This document shows, piece by piece, positions 9,038 to 19,200 of a stretch of DNA of 64,000 nt. The notes under the pieces are model-generated. The model was not told the origin of the DNA. It saw nothing but the letters and a program-made list of their open reading frames with translations, and did not search any database. A program made the translations under genes and the position numbers. This DNA comes from Galbibacter pacificus (GTDB lineage: Bacteria > Bacteroidota > Bacteroidia > Flavobacteriales > Flavobacteriaceae), in contig NZ_JAQSVC010000007.1 of NCBI RefSeq assembly GCF_029603165.1, positions 62,001 to 126,000 of the forward strand, given 5' to 3'. The first letter of the stretch is position 1. The number at the start of each line of letters is the position of its first letter.

Positions 9038-12000
9038 GGTGCTGTTGCTTTAGTTAGAAAGATTGGTTTGCCATTGTTTATGGTAGCAATGTAATATGGT
9101 TTGTTGCCGATTGTTATTTTTTTAATACTCCTTGCGGGGCCCGAAACATTAAACTGCTGCGGTTGTTGCACTTTAAAAAATCCATGGGTATCATTTAATA
9201 ATATTAAACCATGTAAAGCATCGAGTCTTCCTAGTTGGGTACTTATTTCGTAGTTGTTCCCAATCAAAATAACATCTTCAAAACCATCATTGTTAAAATC
9301 GTCGTTTAATATATCGAACACGCAAGAGGTTTGGGCCATAAATGGCAGTTTTGTTGCCAGGAATGTGGCGTTTCCTTTATTTTCAAAATACATGGAAGCC
9401 AATTCGAATACCTTTTTCTTAGGGGTATTCTTTATTTTTTCCTGCGGAAGCAATTCAGAAAACCGTGCATTTGCAAAATCGGTATACGAAAGAAACTTCT
9501 TGTTTAGCATGGGCATTTGCTTTACAAGTTCGTCTTTTGATGAAAAAGTGGTTTCTTCTCCCTGATAGAAATAAGTTACAACGGGGTCGGTCTTTCCATT
9601 ATCGTCAAAATCATTAATGTAGAGCGTAACAGGGTTTTTCTTTGATGCTTTTAAACGGGTGTTGAGCCCCCAGTTTCCTGCCATTATATCAATATCCCCA
9701 TCATTGTCAAAATCGGATGCTATTACACTGTTCCACCAGCCATTGGTATTTTCTAAGTTGTTTTCTTGAAACCTAAGCCTTTTTCCGTCGTTTATAAATA
9801 TAGAAATGGGCATCCAATATCCGGCAACAATTGCATCGGGTAGATCATCGTTGTTTAAGTCTGTCCATTCAATATCCTGAACATTTCCAAGAGTTTCAAA
9901 ATCGGGTGCGAATGTAGGTGTAATGTCTTTAAAAACACCTTTTCCGTTATTCTGAAAAATATATTGTTTTGAAGTCTCTCCAAAAGTCCGCGGCTTTCCG
10001 TTGGAGGCAATGCATATATCTAAATCCCCATCATTGTCAAGATCAACAGCTTTTACCATGGAGGCATTTATGAATGTATTTTTAAATTGTAGCGTATCTT
10101 TTTCAAAAACACCATTGTTATTAAAATAGAGTAGTGGTTCTAGCGGCGTGCCAGATGCAAATTCATTTCCACCATTTACAACTAAAAGGTCTAGGTTGCC
10201 GTCGTTGTTAGCATCAAAAAAAATATTGTCAATAGCTTCACTTTTGGCATCTTTTGCAAATAAATCTGGTTGAATTTCTGTAAAAGAACCATTTTCTTGC
10301 TGTGTAAAAAGGGCAGAAGCCTGCATCTTTGCCCCGCCAATAAATATGTCGTCCAAGCCATCGTTATTAATGTCACCAATGGCCGTTTTTGGACCTTGAT
10401 TGGTATTGGCAAAAGGAACTAATGGGTCGCGGTTAAACTCTATTGATGTTTGATCTTTGTGTTTAAAATTTAACGAACGTTTGCTGTTCTTAACGAAAAT
10501 GTCAGGGCTTTTGCTTTCTTGGTAATAATTGCCTTTGGCATTTTTATAATCGAGTATTATGGACGAGTTGAGGGCAAGATTGGTCTTTTTTTCAAATTTT
10601 CCATCGTTCCATACTACAACCAACGAATCTATGTTGTGTTTTCCCAGCCCGATTAGCATTTCTGGCGCAGTAGCAGACATAAACCCTCTGGATGTGTAGT
10701 TTTCATTTACAATAGTTAGCGAATCTGCGTAGACTTTAACCTTGCTTCCAATACCGTTTAGGTTTTTGTCATTTCCTTTAAATTTAATTTTTATAAAATT
10801 ATGGGTCAACATCTCCATTGAGTTGTTTTGTAGCAGGAAAGCATTTTCATTGACATTGTTTACTGCTAAATCTAAATCCCCGTCATTGTCAAGATCGGCA
10901 TATACACTACCGTTACTATATGATGGAATGGGGTCGTTCCAATCCTTGGTGGCATTGGTAAAGGTTTGATTTCGGTTATTTTTAAAAAAATAATTGGCTA
11001 CGTGTTTTTTGGGGATCTCATTGATGAATTCCATATCTTCTTCGGTCATTCCCTTTCCTAGGCGTTTTTGAATTTTTTCGTTTGCAATGAAACTAATAAA
11101 ATCCATATCGTTGGTAGCCCCCAAAATACCATTAGTTATATATACATCTTTATAACCGTCGTTGTCCAAATCGGCTATTAAAGGAGACCAGGACCATTCG
11201 GTAGCTGCCAGGCCGCTTGAAAAGGCTGTTTCGGTAAAACGGTTGTTGCCATTGTTAAAATGAAGCGCATTTTGCATAAACTGGGGCGCATATCCGTTTT
11301 TTAAATAGTTGCTGTATATTTGGTAGTTGTATTCAGACCCCGATGTTTTATAGCCTTTAAGGTCTTCTGGAAGCATATCTACCGAAACAATATCTGTTAA
11401 ACCATCGTTATTCACGTCGGCAATATCATTCCCCATTGAAAAGTGCGTGGTATGCCCGAGTTTTGTTTCATCCGAAGCAATTATTTCTTTATATGTACCG
11501 TCTTTTTGATTAATGTACAAATAGTCATTCTCGAAAAAATCGTTTCCCACATAAATATCAGGATACCCGTCGTTGTTAATATCAGAAATGGCCACGCCGA
11601 GCCCATAACCAATACTTCCTTGATAAATACCTGTTTTTTTAGAAACATCTTGATAGGTCCCATTATCATTTCGGAACAATTTATCGCCATATAGACTATC
11701 TATGGCATTTCTCTTTTTACCATTTCCATACATTCTATTGGGATGTACCGAATGATTGAGCAAATACATATCCAGGTCGCCGTCTAAATCATAATCAAAA
11801 AAGGTAGCTTGCGTTGCATAACTTGAAATATCAAGATTGTAAATATGCGATAGTTCCTTAAAGGTGGGAATTCCATTTCTGTTATTCCCTTGGTTAACAT
11901 AAAGGAGGTTGTGTTTTTTTTGTTTGGAGAGCTCACTTACCCGGCAAATGTAAATATCAAGCCAGCCATCATTATTAATATCTACTGTGGTAACGCCAGT

Positions 12001-12327
12001 TGTCCAGTTGTCAGGATTTTTTATTCCGGCCCTATCGGTAATGTCTTCAAATTTAAATCCGGTTTTATTTAGAAAAAGTATGTCTTCTGTTTGGTTCGAA
12101 GTAAAATAGAGGTCGACCCATCCATCATTGTTAAAATCACCAGCAGCAATACCGGCACCGTTGTAATAATATAAATAATTAAGAATATTTAGGTTGGGGG
12201 AGTTGGTTAGTTTGTTTTTAAATTCAATGCCGGTTTTACTTGCTGGAACAGCCATGAAAAGCTTCTTTTCCTTGGAGCAGGAAAATAGCATCGCTATTAT
12301 AAGAAAACATATAATTCTTACGGCCAT
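9034..12327 (-). CDS. VCBS/FG-GAP repeat lipoprotein with ASPIC/UnbV domain (first of three, operon head)
   Basis: 1,097 residues, lipobox LFSC followed by SKEKK. The propeller starts with NGAGIAAGDFNNDGWVD. It carries many DxNNDGxxD loops, an ASPIC/UnbV domain at about 510-585 (SRGFMSATAPEMLIG, SLVVVWNDG) and a second propeller. It is the first gene of the five-gene minus-strand operon. The upstream region is shared with the divergent histidine kinase gene and contains a strong hairpin (12397-12430). No good Shine-Dalgarno sequence is seen, only an A-rich leader, as is common in this phylum. It differs enough from the next two genes at the protein level to be an old duplication rather than a recent copy. 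Confidence 0.85.
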   Translation of the reverse strand: MAVRIICFLIIAMLFSCSKEKKLFMAVPASKTGIEFKNKLTNSPNLNILNYLYYYNGAGIAAGDFNNDGWVDLYFTSNQTEDILFLNKTGFKFEDITDRAGIKNPDNWTTGVTTVDINNDGWLDIYICRVSELSKQKKHNLLYVNQGNNRNGIPTFKELSHIYNLDISSYATQATFFDYDLDGDLDMYLLNHSVHPNRMYGNGKKRNAIDSLYGDKLFRNDNGTYQDVSKKTGIYQGSIGYGLGVAISDINNDGYPDIYVGNDFFENDYLYINQKDGTYKEIIASDETKLGHTTHFSMGNDIADVNNDGLTDIVSVDMLPEDLKGYKTSGSEYNYQIYSNYLKNGYAPQFMQNALHFNNGNNRFTETAFSSGLAATEWSWSPLIADLDNDGYKDVYITNGILGATNDMDFISFIANEKIQKRLGKGMTEEDMEFINEIPKKHVANYFFKNNRNQTFTNATKDWNDPIPSYSNGSVYADLDNDGDLDLAVNNVNENAFLLQNNSMEMLTHNFIKIKFKGNDKNLNGIGSKVKVYADSLTIVNENYTSRGFMSATAPEMLIGLGKHNIDSLVVVWNDGKFEKKTNLALNSSIILDYKNAKGNYYQESKSPDIFVKNSKRSLNFKHKDQTSIEFNRDPLVPFANTNQGPKTAIGDINNDGLDDIFIGGAKMQASALFTQQENGSFTEIQPDLFAKDAKSEAIDNIFFDANNDGNLDLLVVNGGNEFASGTPLEPLLYFNNNGVFEKDTLQFKNTFINASMVKAVDLDNDGDLDICIASNGKPRTFGETSKQYIFQNNGKGVFKDITPTFAPDFETLGNVQDIEWTDLNNDDLPDAIVAGYWMPISIFINDGKRLRFQENNLENTNGWWNSVIASDFDNDGDIDIMAGNWGLNTRLKASKKNPVTLYINDFDDNGKTDPVVTYFYQGEETTFSSKDELVKQMPMLNKKFLSYTDFANARFSELLPQEKIKNTPKKKVFELASMYFENKGNATFLATKLPFMAQTSCVFDILNDDFNNDGFEDVILIGNNYEISTQLGRLDALHGLILLNDTHGFFKVQQPQQFNVSGPARSIKKITIGNKPYYIATINNGKPIFLTKATAP

Positions 12328-12396
12328 TATTTTTTATTATACTTTTTAATCCCACCACCTTTTGGATTTTATATTTCACTTTTCTTAAGCATTTAT

Positions 12397-12430
12397 ATAA
12401 AAAAGCTAACCCATAAGTTAGCTTTTTTAT
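12397..12430. terminator. perfect 14-bp hairpin with flanking A/T tracts, between divergent genes
   Basis: Arm 12397-12410 (ATAAAAAAGCTAAC) pairs perfectly with 12417-12430 across the 6-nt loop CCATAA. The A-run on one side and T-run on the other make it a bidirectional intrinsic terminator by shape. Its place is odd: it lies upstream of both the VCBS operon (start 12327) and the kinase gene (start 12604). It may end a short leader or small RNA, attenuate the VCBS operon, or be a boundary relic. Confidence 0.55.
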
Positions 12431-12525
12431 ACTTTTAATTGTAATGAAGAATTTTTAAAACTATTTTGAACACTGCTAATATAATACCTACTTGTTTAGG
12501 TTTTAATTAACGATAAGCGAAAAAG

Positions 12526-12557
12526 ATTAATAAAAGGTTAATTTTATTAATAAAAGG
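12526..12557. repeat. 12-bp direct repeat, 20-bp period, upstream of kinase gene
   Basis: ATTAATAAAAGG occurs at 12526-12537 and again exactly at 12546-12557, about two helical turns apart. It lies 46-78 bp before the kinase start codon. Tandem sites on one DNA face are typical of OmpR-type response regulators, so this may be where the adjacent regulator binds. That is inference only. Confidence 0.45.
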
Positions 12558-12603
12558 ATAACAAGTGTTTGGAAAGCTAATTTTTTAGTTAATTAGAAGC
12601 AAT

Positions 12604-13887
12604 ATGCTAAACTATAAAAAAGGATATATCATTATTTTTATCGTCTCGGTGATAGGTTTGGCCTTTATACAATATCAGTACTTAAAAGTGGGACTAAACT
12701 TGGCCAAGGTACAGTTCAATACAAAAATTGGACAATCCATACAAACCATTAAATCGGATTTAAGCACGCAAAACGAGCTTACTTTTTTAATGCAACAGGC
12801 CATTACAAAAGATACTTCTCATTTTAAATTAAGTATAGATAGCCTGCAAGACGCTTCGAGCCATTTTTTAAATGATTTTTTGGTGGACCGTTTGTTGCAA
12901 CGGGGAATTAAAACATCTTTCCAATACAGGCTGTACAAAAACGACAGTACGGTGTATTTAACATCACCCATCTATAACTTGGCCAATAAGGAAGGCCTTA
13001 AGTTTCCCATTGTGCTCAATGGATATTTACCAGATAGTATTGGCCAACGATTAATCTTGGAATTACAATTTGAAGACGTAAACAGTTATTTTCTATCTCA
13101 ATTAAACGGGTTGACAATACCGAGCTTAATATTTATAATAGCCATTATTTTAGTGGTTATTTGGGTATTGCGTTCCATGTACTGGCAACGAAATGTAATT
13201 ACAACCACAAACGAGTTTATTAATAACTTAACACATGAGCTTAAAACCCCGGTGTTTTCCATAGGCTTGGCGGCCAAACTGCTTGAGGACAAGGCCACAC
13301 AAGAAACCGCACCAATTATAACCATTGTTAGGGAACAAAACGAAAAGCTTAAAAGCCATATTGAAAAAGTGCTTGATCTGGCCGGTATAGAGAACAAAAA
13401 GGGAGTTGTAAAGCTTAAACTTCAGGATTTTTATCCTACACTGGAGCATTTGGCCATGTCCTTCTCCAGATTATCTTCCATAGAAGGTATACAATTTAAG
13501 TATGAATTGCAGGACGGCCCTTATACCATTTATTGCGAACCGAGCCATCTTGAAAATGTGGTCAATAATTTACTGGATAATGCCAAAAAATATTCAGAGG
13601 ACAACCCAACAATCAATCTAAAGGCGCATGTTGCAGGCGGTTATTTGTATATTGCGGTAACCGATAAGGGAAAAGGGATAGACGAAACCAATTTAAAACA
13701 CGTTTTTAAAAAATATCACAGGGTTTCATCCGGCGACATACAAAAAGTGCGGGGATATGGTTTAGGGCTGAGCTATGTAAAAGAAATTGTAAAACTGCAC
13801 AAAGGAAAAGTTTTATTAGAAAGTACAATTGGTAAAGGAACAACCGTTACCATTAAATTACCAATGCAAAAAAAGAAAAATAAATGA
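12604..13887 (+). CDS. sensor histidine kinase
   Basis: 427 residues. A transmembrane helix at about 8-25, a periplasmic sensor region of about 145 residues with no family I recognise, and a second helix at about 172-190. No clear HAMP follows. The kinase core then has the H-box NNLTHELKTP with His211, the N-box NVVNNLLDNAKKYS, the G1 box DKGKGI and the G2 box GYGLGLSYVKEI. It would autophosphorylate His211 and pass the phosphate to the regulator encoded next, whose start overlaps its stop (ATGA, 13884-13887). It is divergent from the VCBS-haloperoxidase operon and convergent with the SusC/SusD pair, so either may be its target. Confidence 0.93.
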   Translation: MLNYKKGYIIIFIVSVIGLAFIQYQYLKVGLNLAKVQFNTKIGQSIQTIKSDLSTQNELTFLMQQAITKDTSHFKLSIDSLQDASSHFLNDFLVDRLLQRGIKTSFQYRLYKNDSTVYLTSPIYNLANKEGLKFPIVLNGYLPDSIGQRLILELQFEDVNSYFLSQLNGLTIPSLIFIIAIILVVIWVLRSMYWQRNVITTTNEFINNLTHELKTPVFSIGLAAKLLEDKATQETAPIITIVREQNEKLKSHIEKVLDLAGIENKKGVVKLKLQDFYPTLEHLAMSFSRLSSIEGIQFKYELQDGPYTIYCEPSHLENVVNNLLDNAKKYSEDNPTINLKAHVAGGYLYIAVTDKGKGIDETNLKHVFKKYHRVSSGDIQKVRGYGLGLSYVKEIVKLHKGKVLLESTIGKGTTVTIKLPMQKKKNK

Positions 13888-14570
13888 GAAAGCTATTATT
13901 GGTGGAAGACGATAGTTCGTTAGGGTATTTGTTGACCGAATATTTAAAGATGAAGGATTTTCAAATAGTATGGGCAACCAACGGTATTGAGGCTTTGGAA
14001 ATACTAAAAAAAGAAGTCTTTGATCTCATAATACTGGATGTTATGATGCCTGAAATGGATGGTTTTACCTTGGCGGAAAAAATCCGTGACCTCTATTCGT
14101 CCATACCATTCATGTTTTTATCTGCCCGGTCCCTTAAAATAGACGTGCTCAAAGGGTTTTCGCTTGGAGCGGTCGATTATTTGAAAAAACCGATAGACGA
14201 AGAAGAATTGGTGGTTAGGGTAGAAGCTTTGTTAAACAGGTTAAATATTGGCATAAACACCTCCCTACAGGAAGAAATAATATTGGGAGGATATCTTTTT
14301 AACCCTGCTACCCAAGAATTAAAATATAAAGACGAAATAATTTCGTTAACATCAAGGGAAAGCGAACTGCTGTTGTTTTTATGGAGAAGAAAAAACGAAT
14401 TGTCGCTTCATAAGGACATATTAACAAGTATCTGGGGCGAGAACGATTATTTTAACCGCAAAAGTTTAAACGTATTTATATCGCACCTGCGGAAGTATTT
14501 AAGCAAAGATCCAAGGATAGTAATTGAAAATGTACACAACAAAGGTTTTTTGTTGAAAGTAAAAGAATAA
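13884..14570 (+). CDS. OmpR/PhoB-family response regulator
   Basis: 228 residues. The receiver domain (1-120) has the acidic pair D9-D10, the phosphoacceptor D52 in LILDVMMP-type context (IILDVMMPEMDG) and the conserved lysine in DYLKKP (Lys102). The C-terminal winged helix (about 130-226) has SLTSRESELLLFLWRRK and the recognition-helix region RKSLNVFISHLRKYL. It is translationally coupled to the kinase upstream. The 12-bp tandem repeats at 12526-12557 are a possible autoregulatory site. It is followed immediately by a strong intrinsic terminator. Confidence 0.95.
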   Translation: MRKLLLVEDDSSLGYLLTEYLKMKDFQIVWATNGIEALEILKKEVFDLIILDVMMPEMDGFTLAEKIRDLYSSIPFMFLSARSLKIDVLKGFSLGAVDYLKKPIDEEELVVRVEALLNRLNIGINTSLQEEIILGGYLFNPATQELKYKDEIISLTSRESELLLFLWRRKNELSLHKDILTSIWGENDYFNRKSLNVFISHLRKYLSKDPRIVIENVHNKGFLLKVKE

Positions 14571-14572
14571 AG

Positions 14573-14595
14573 ATGCCCGCAATTGCGGGCATTTT
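14573..14595. terminator. intrinsic terminator of the kinase/regulator unit
   Basis: ATGCCCGC (14573-14580), loop AATT and GCGGGCAT (14585-14592) form a GC-rich 8-bp stem followed by TTT. It starts two bases after the regulator stop and also faces the end of the convergent SusD gene at 14624. Confidence 0.85.
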
Positions 14596-14623
14596 ACATG
14601 TTCAAAATAGTACAAAACACGCG

Positions 14624-16228
14624 TTAGTATCCTTCGTTTTGTATTAAATTAGGATTTGTAATAATGGCAGTTTCCGGAATTGGGAACAATACCCTAAATT
14701 CTTCGGTATTGTCTTTAAATTCCCATGTATCGGTAAATGTACCAAACCGGATCTGGTCGTTACGCCTCCAATATTCTCCATAAAGTTCCCTTCCGCGTTC
14801 GTCCAGTAAATCTTGCTCTGTTAAAGAACCAAGGGGAGTAGCGCCCCTAATAGTCCTTAACTCATTTACCAAGGTAAGGGCATCTTCACCAGAAGAGCCA
14901 CCGCGCATGATAGCTTCTGCCTTCATTAAATGAGCGTCGGCATACCTATATAATACCATATGTGTGGCAAAAGAACCGTTTACGGGGCTGTACTTAAGAA
15001 CCCTGATTCCTGTTCTTTCATTGTTGCCCAGTAAGCCGGGAAGTTCTTTGGAATAAACAAGGTCATTTCCTTGCCTGTCTTTTAGTTTCTCTCCGTTGGG
15101 GCCATATTGTTGCCCTATTAAGAAGCCAAAACCAATATTAGAGCCATCTTTTATTCCATCTTCATCAATGTCATCGTCTGGCAGATTGTCCTCATCATCA
15201 CCATCTGGCTGATCGGACGGAACACCTGCCAATGGAACGTAACCCCTTCTTTCTTCTTGTCCCGATCCGGGCGTGTTTATATTTGGGTCTCCTTCAAATA
15301 GGTCGTAGAATTCGGCCAAAGTTGTAAAGCCGTTCCACCCTCCACCGGTATTATCGGGTGCACCTTGGTTGTAATGAAGTCCGTTCCATATACGGGAACC
15401 TATATCAGAAGTTGTAAAAAAGATGGTTTCGGTGTCTGTATCATTGGTAAATAATTCAAAATAGCCTTCTTGAAGAGCAAACCCGTCTGCCTGAATATCG
15501 TCTACCAATTCAACTACTTGGGTCATATCGGCTGGATTTGGGCTTTCTGCCCCCGTATAGATATGCTTGTTTAGATATAGCTTGGCAAGCAAATAGCGGG
15601 CAGATGCCTTGGATGCTTTTATTAATCCTTCGCCAGGGCCTGTACTTGGCAGATCAGAAATTGCTTCGGTTAAATCCTTAACAGCAAACTCATAGGCTTC
15701 GGTCCTTGTCATTACCGAAGGGTTTACATCTGGCCCATCTTGTGGCGACCTAAAAGGAACTTGACCGAATAGATCCATTAACCAAAACATGCTATAAGCT
15801 CTAATAAATTTTGCTTCGGCCGCTTGTTGGGGCGTGGGCTCGCTCAATGGGTCAATAATGGTTGTAGCATTATATACATTTGAATTTAATGCATTCCATG
15901 TGTTTTTGATAAGATTATGTGTTGTGCTCCAAGTATGGCCGTGCAATGACCTCCATACTCCATTATCGCCCCAGTCGGTACCTCTAGTGGGGACTAAGAA
16001 TTCATCTGACGACACTTCGATAATTCCATACATGTCTTCCTGTGTCTGAACTTGACCTCTTACAGAATTGTACAGGTTTTCTAAGCTTTCTGTTGCATCC
16101 ACTCCTGTAAATTCGCCCGACAGATTTGGAAAACGAGAGTCAGTTTCTTCAATTTCCAAATCGGTACAGCCGGAAATTCCGAGAAGAAGAGCAATGATTA
16201 ATAAATTATATATTTTTGATGTTTTCAT
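14624..16228 (-). CDS. SusD/RagB-family outer-membrane substrate-binding lipoprotein
   Basis: 534 residues, lipobox ISGC (Cys21). The SusD helical scaffold is recognisable: YNSVRGQVQTQEDMYG, AEAKFIRAYSMFWLMDLFGQVPF, KASARYLLAKLYLNK, ADAHLMKAEAIMRGG, ERGRELYGEYWRRNDQIRFG and the typical ending NPNLIQNEGY. An unusual acidic insert at about 340-360 (DGDDEDNLPDDDIDEDG) looks like a calcium-binding type-3-repeat loop. It would cap the SusC pore encoded 11 nt upstream. The ligand is not evident. Position allows a role with the starch genes or with the VCBS-haloperoxidase operon. Confidence 0.93.
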   Translation of the reverse strand: MKTSKIYNLLIIALLLGISGCTDLEIEETDSRFPNLSGEFTGVDATESLENLYNSVRGQVQTQEDMYGIIEVSSDEFLVPTRGTDWGDNGVWRSLHGHTWSTTHNLIKNTWNALNSNVYNATTIIDPLSEPTPQQAAEAKFIRAYSMFWLMDLFGQVPFRSPQDGPDVNPSVMTRTEAYEFAVKDLTEAISDLPSTGPGEGLIKASKASARYLLAKLYLNKHIYTGAESPNPADMTQVVELVDDIQADGFALQEGYFELFTNDTDTETIFFTTSDIGSRIWNGLHYNQGAPDNTGGGWNGFTTLAEFYDLFEGDPNINTPGSGQEERRGYVPLAGVPSDQPDGDDEDNLPDDDIDEDGIKDGSNIGFGFLIGQQYGPNGEKLKDRQGNDLVYSKELPGLLGNNERTGIRVLKYSPVNGSFATHMVLYRYADAHLMKAEAIMRGGSSGEDALTLVNELRTIRGATPLGSLTEQDLLDERGRELYGEYWRRNDQIRFGTFTDTWEFKDNTEEFRVLFPIPETAIITNPNLIQNEGY

Positions 16229-16239
16229 TTGTCAATTTT

Positions 16240-19200
16240 TTAAAAAGTTGCATTAATTCCAAACGTAATCGTTCTCGGTCTTGGAAAACTTGTGTAATCT
16301 ATCCCCAAAGAAGGAATGTCGTTTAAAGGTTTTGGAGTGTTTACTTCTGGGTCTAAACCAGTATAATCTGTAATTACAAATAGATTTTGTCCAGTTACGT
16401 TAAACCTTAAAGCATCGAGAAACCAACCTTCTCTTATCGGGAAGTTATAGCCAATGGATGCATTTTGCAATCTTACAAAATCTCCTTTCTCCAAGAACCT
16501 TGTGGAAACGTCGGGTGCATTGGCGGGCGATTCACCATTTGTCAATACATTTTGGGTAACATTTTTACCACTGCCTATAATACCTGCGGTAAAGAAGGCA
16601 TTGGCATTGTTATTATAAATATACTGCCCAAATTGCCCCGTAAAGAATGCATTGAAATCCCAGTTTTTGTACGATAAGCTGGTAGAAAGCCCAGAAGTTA
16701 CTTTTGGTAAGGCACTTTTATCAACAAATTCCTGTATGTCCCCATTTGGGTATACGGAAATACCATTTTCATCATATCCTCCAAATTTTCTTAGGTAGTA
16801 AGAAAACAAAGGATATCCTCCAGTTAATAATTGCGCATAGGCTCCGGTTAATCCGTTACCATTAATGGCACCAGTTTGGATTTGCCCATCAAAGTTCTTA
16901 ACCATATTATCGTTGTATGCAATATTAAATCCTAGGTTCCAGTTTAAGTTATCTGCTTGGATTAAGTCGTAATTAATTGCAAATTCAATACCCTTATTAA
17001 TAACATCGGCATCTACATTGCCAAAATAAAAGGGTTGAGGCGAGGGCTGGGCAGCTTCCTGTTTTAACAATAGGTCTTTGGTTGTTTTATGGTAAAGGTC
17101 AATACTACCGTTTAAACGTTCGTTCATAAACCCAAAATCAATCCCTATGTTTGCTTGTGCGGTTTCTTCCCATTTAAGCGTACTGTCGGGAAATGCAACC
17201 AATCCAAGTGTTGGAGGGTTAACATCTCCACCATTGCTAATACCAATACCGCCAAAACGTTGTCTATAGGTAAAATTTCCATATCCTAAACCATCCTGAT
17301 TACCGGTAATACCATATCCTAAACGAAGTTTAAGTGTGGAAAAGGTTTCTCCCACAAAATCTTCTTGATCGAGCCTCCATGCAAAAGCTCCGGAAGGAAA
17401 ATAACCATATCTATTATCGGGTCCAAATCTAGAAGATCCATCGGCTCGTAGTGTAAAAGTGAAAATATACTTTTCCATGAGCGTGTAATTAACCCTTCCA
17501 AAATAAGATTGTAACTCATCGGTATAATCATAGGTATCGGCCGCCACCGCAGTTAAGGGTACACCCGAAGGAGCGGATAGAGCTTCGTTTCCTGATATTT
17601 CTGGGAATAAACGGTTAACAAAAAGCCCGTCTGCATCATATCCATATTGTTGATACGATCCTGTAATTGAGTTTTCTATGATATTTCTGGACATTTCCAG
17701 TTCGTCGAACATTTCGTCCATGTTCCTTGATGAGTATCCAAAGCCTTGGACAGTTCTCCCGGCTGTTTTAAAACTTTGATAAGAATATCCAACCAAAACT
17801 TCCAACTTAGAATTGCTAAAATCCTTTGTATAGTTAAGGGTGGCATCGAATAATTCGTTTTTATTGTAATTATTGGCAAAGAAGCCTTTACCATTTACCG
17901 GTGCCCCATTACTTAATCCAGTAATATTACCGGACAATGCCTGGTTTTTTTCTGCGGAAGACTCGTCGTACCCTAAATTGATTTTAGCTTTTAAACCTTC
18001 AATGATTTCATACTCTGCCGAAATATTTGCCAGATACCTGTTTGTATTGGTCATGTCTTTAAAATATTCCAAAGCCTGTGAAGGAATTATATCATTACCT
18101 GTTGAAAAAGTCGGGTCTGTAGGCCATGTTGGATTGGCAAAATACGTAGCACCCAATAAATCTCCGGTAGAACCTGCTGTATTTGTAATCATTGGAGCAT
18201 CGTCATTCACTCTGGAAATTGTACCGTTAAAATCAATTTTTAGCTTATCGTCTAAAAAGCGTTGAGAAAGGTTTACCCTTCCTGTAATTCTTTCTTGAGC
18301 CGAGTTTCTTATGATTCCGTTTTGATCGCTATAGCTAAATGAAGCCCTAACAAAACCAGAACCGTAATTGTTGGAATATGCCAAGTTTTGATCTGTAGAA
18401 AAAGCAGTTCTCATTAAATAATCCTGCCAATCTGTATCTGCTCCAAAATCCAAGGCGCTTCTATCGCCCCCATATTGATCTATTGCATCAAGGTATTGTT
18501 CCCTGTCTAGTAAGTCGAATGTTTTTGCGGCTACAGAAACACTGGTATTTGAAGAAAACTCAAACTTTCCGCCCTGGCCTGCTTTTCCGCTTTTGGTAGT
18601 AATTAAAATAACCCCATTGGCGGCACGGGAACCATAAATAGCCGTTGCAGAGGCATCTTTTAAAACGGTCATGCTCTCAATGTCGTTCGGATTTAGGAAA
18701 TTCAATGGGTTTTTTGCCGAACTTGTACCTGCTCCTAGATCGGCTCCATCAGCGGCAGTATTATTTCCGGCTAGGGGAACTCCATCTACTACAAATAAAG
18801 GATTGTTGTTTGAGCGGACAGAAGCGGTACCTCTAATCCTAACTTGAACACCTGCTCCTGGTTCGCCACTGGTTTGGGTAATCTGTACTCCGGCAGTTTT
18901 ACCTTGAATGAGTTGTTCGGGAGAAGCAATAACGCCTTGGTTAAAATCTTCCGACCCAACAACGGCAACAGCTCCGGTAGCATCTTCTTTGGTCGTGGTA
19001 CCATATCCAATTACTATTACCTCGTCCAGTGCCTGTGCATCTTCTGTTAAGGTTGCATTAATGGTAGATTGCCCGTTTACCGGGATTTCCTTACTGGAAA
19101 AACCTACATAACTGAATACCAAAACAGCACCCGATGCAACATTGTCCAAGGTGTAATTTCCGTCAAAATCTGTTTGCGTTCCATTTGATGTTCCTTTTAC

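Noticed and set aside
18789-19111. Several short frames on both strands inside the 5' part of susC
   Set aside because: They are shadows of the conserved plug-domain coding sequence.
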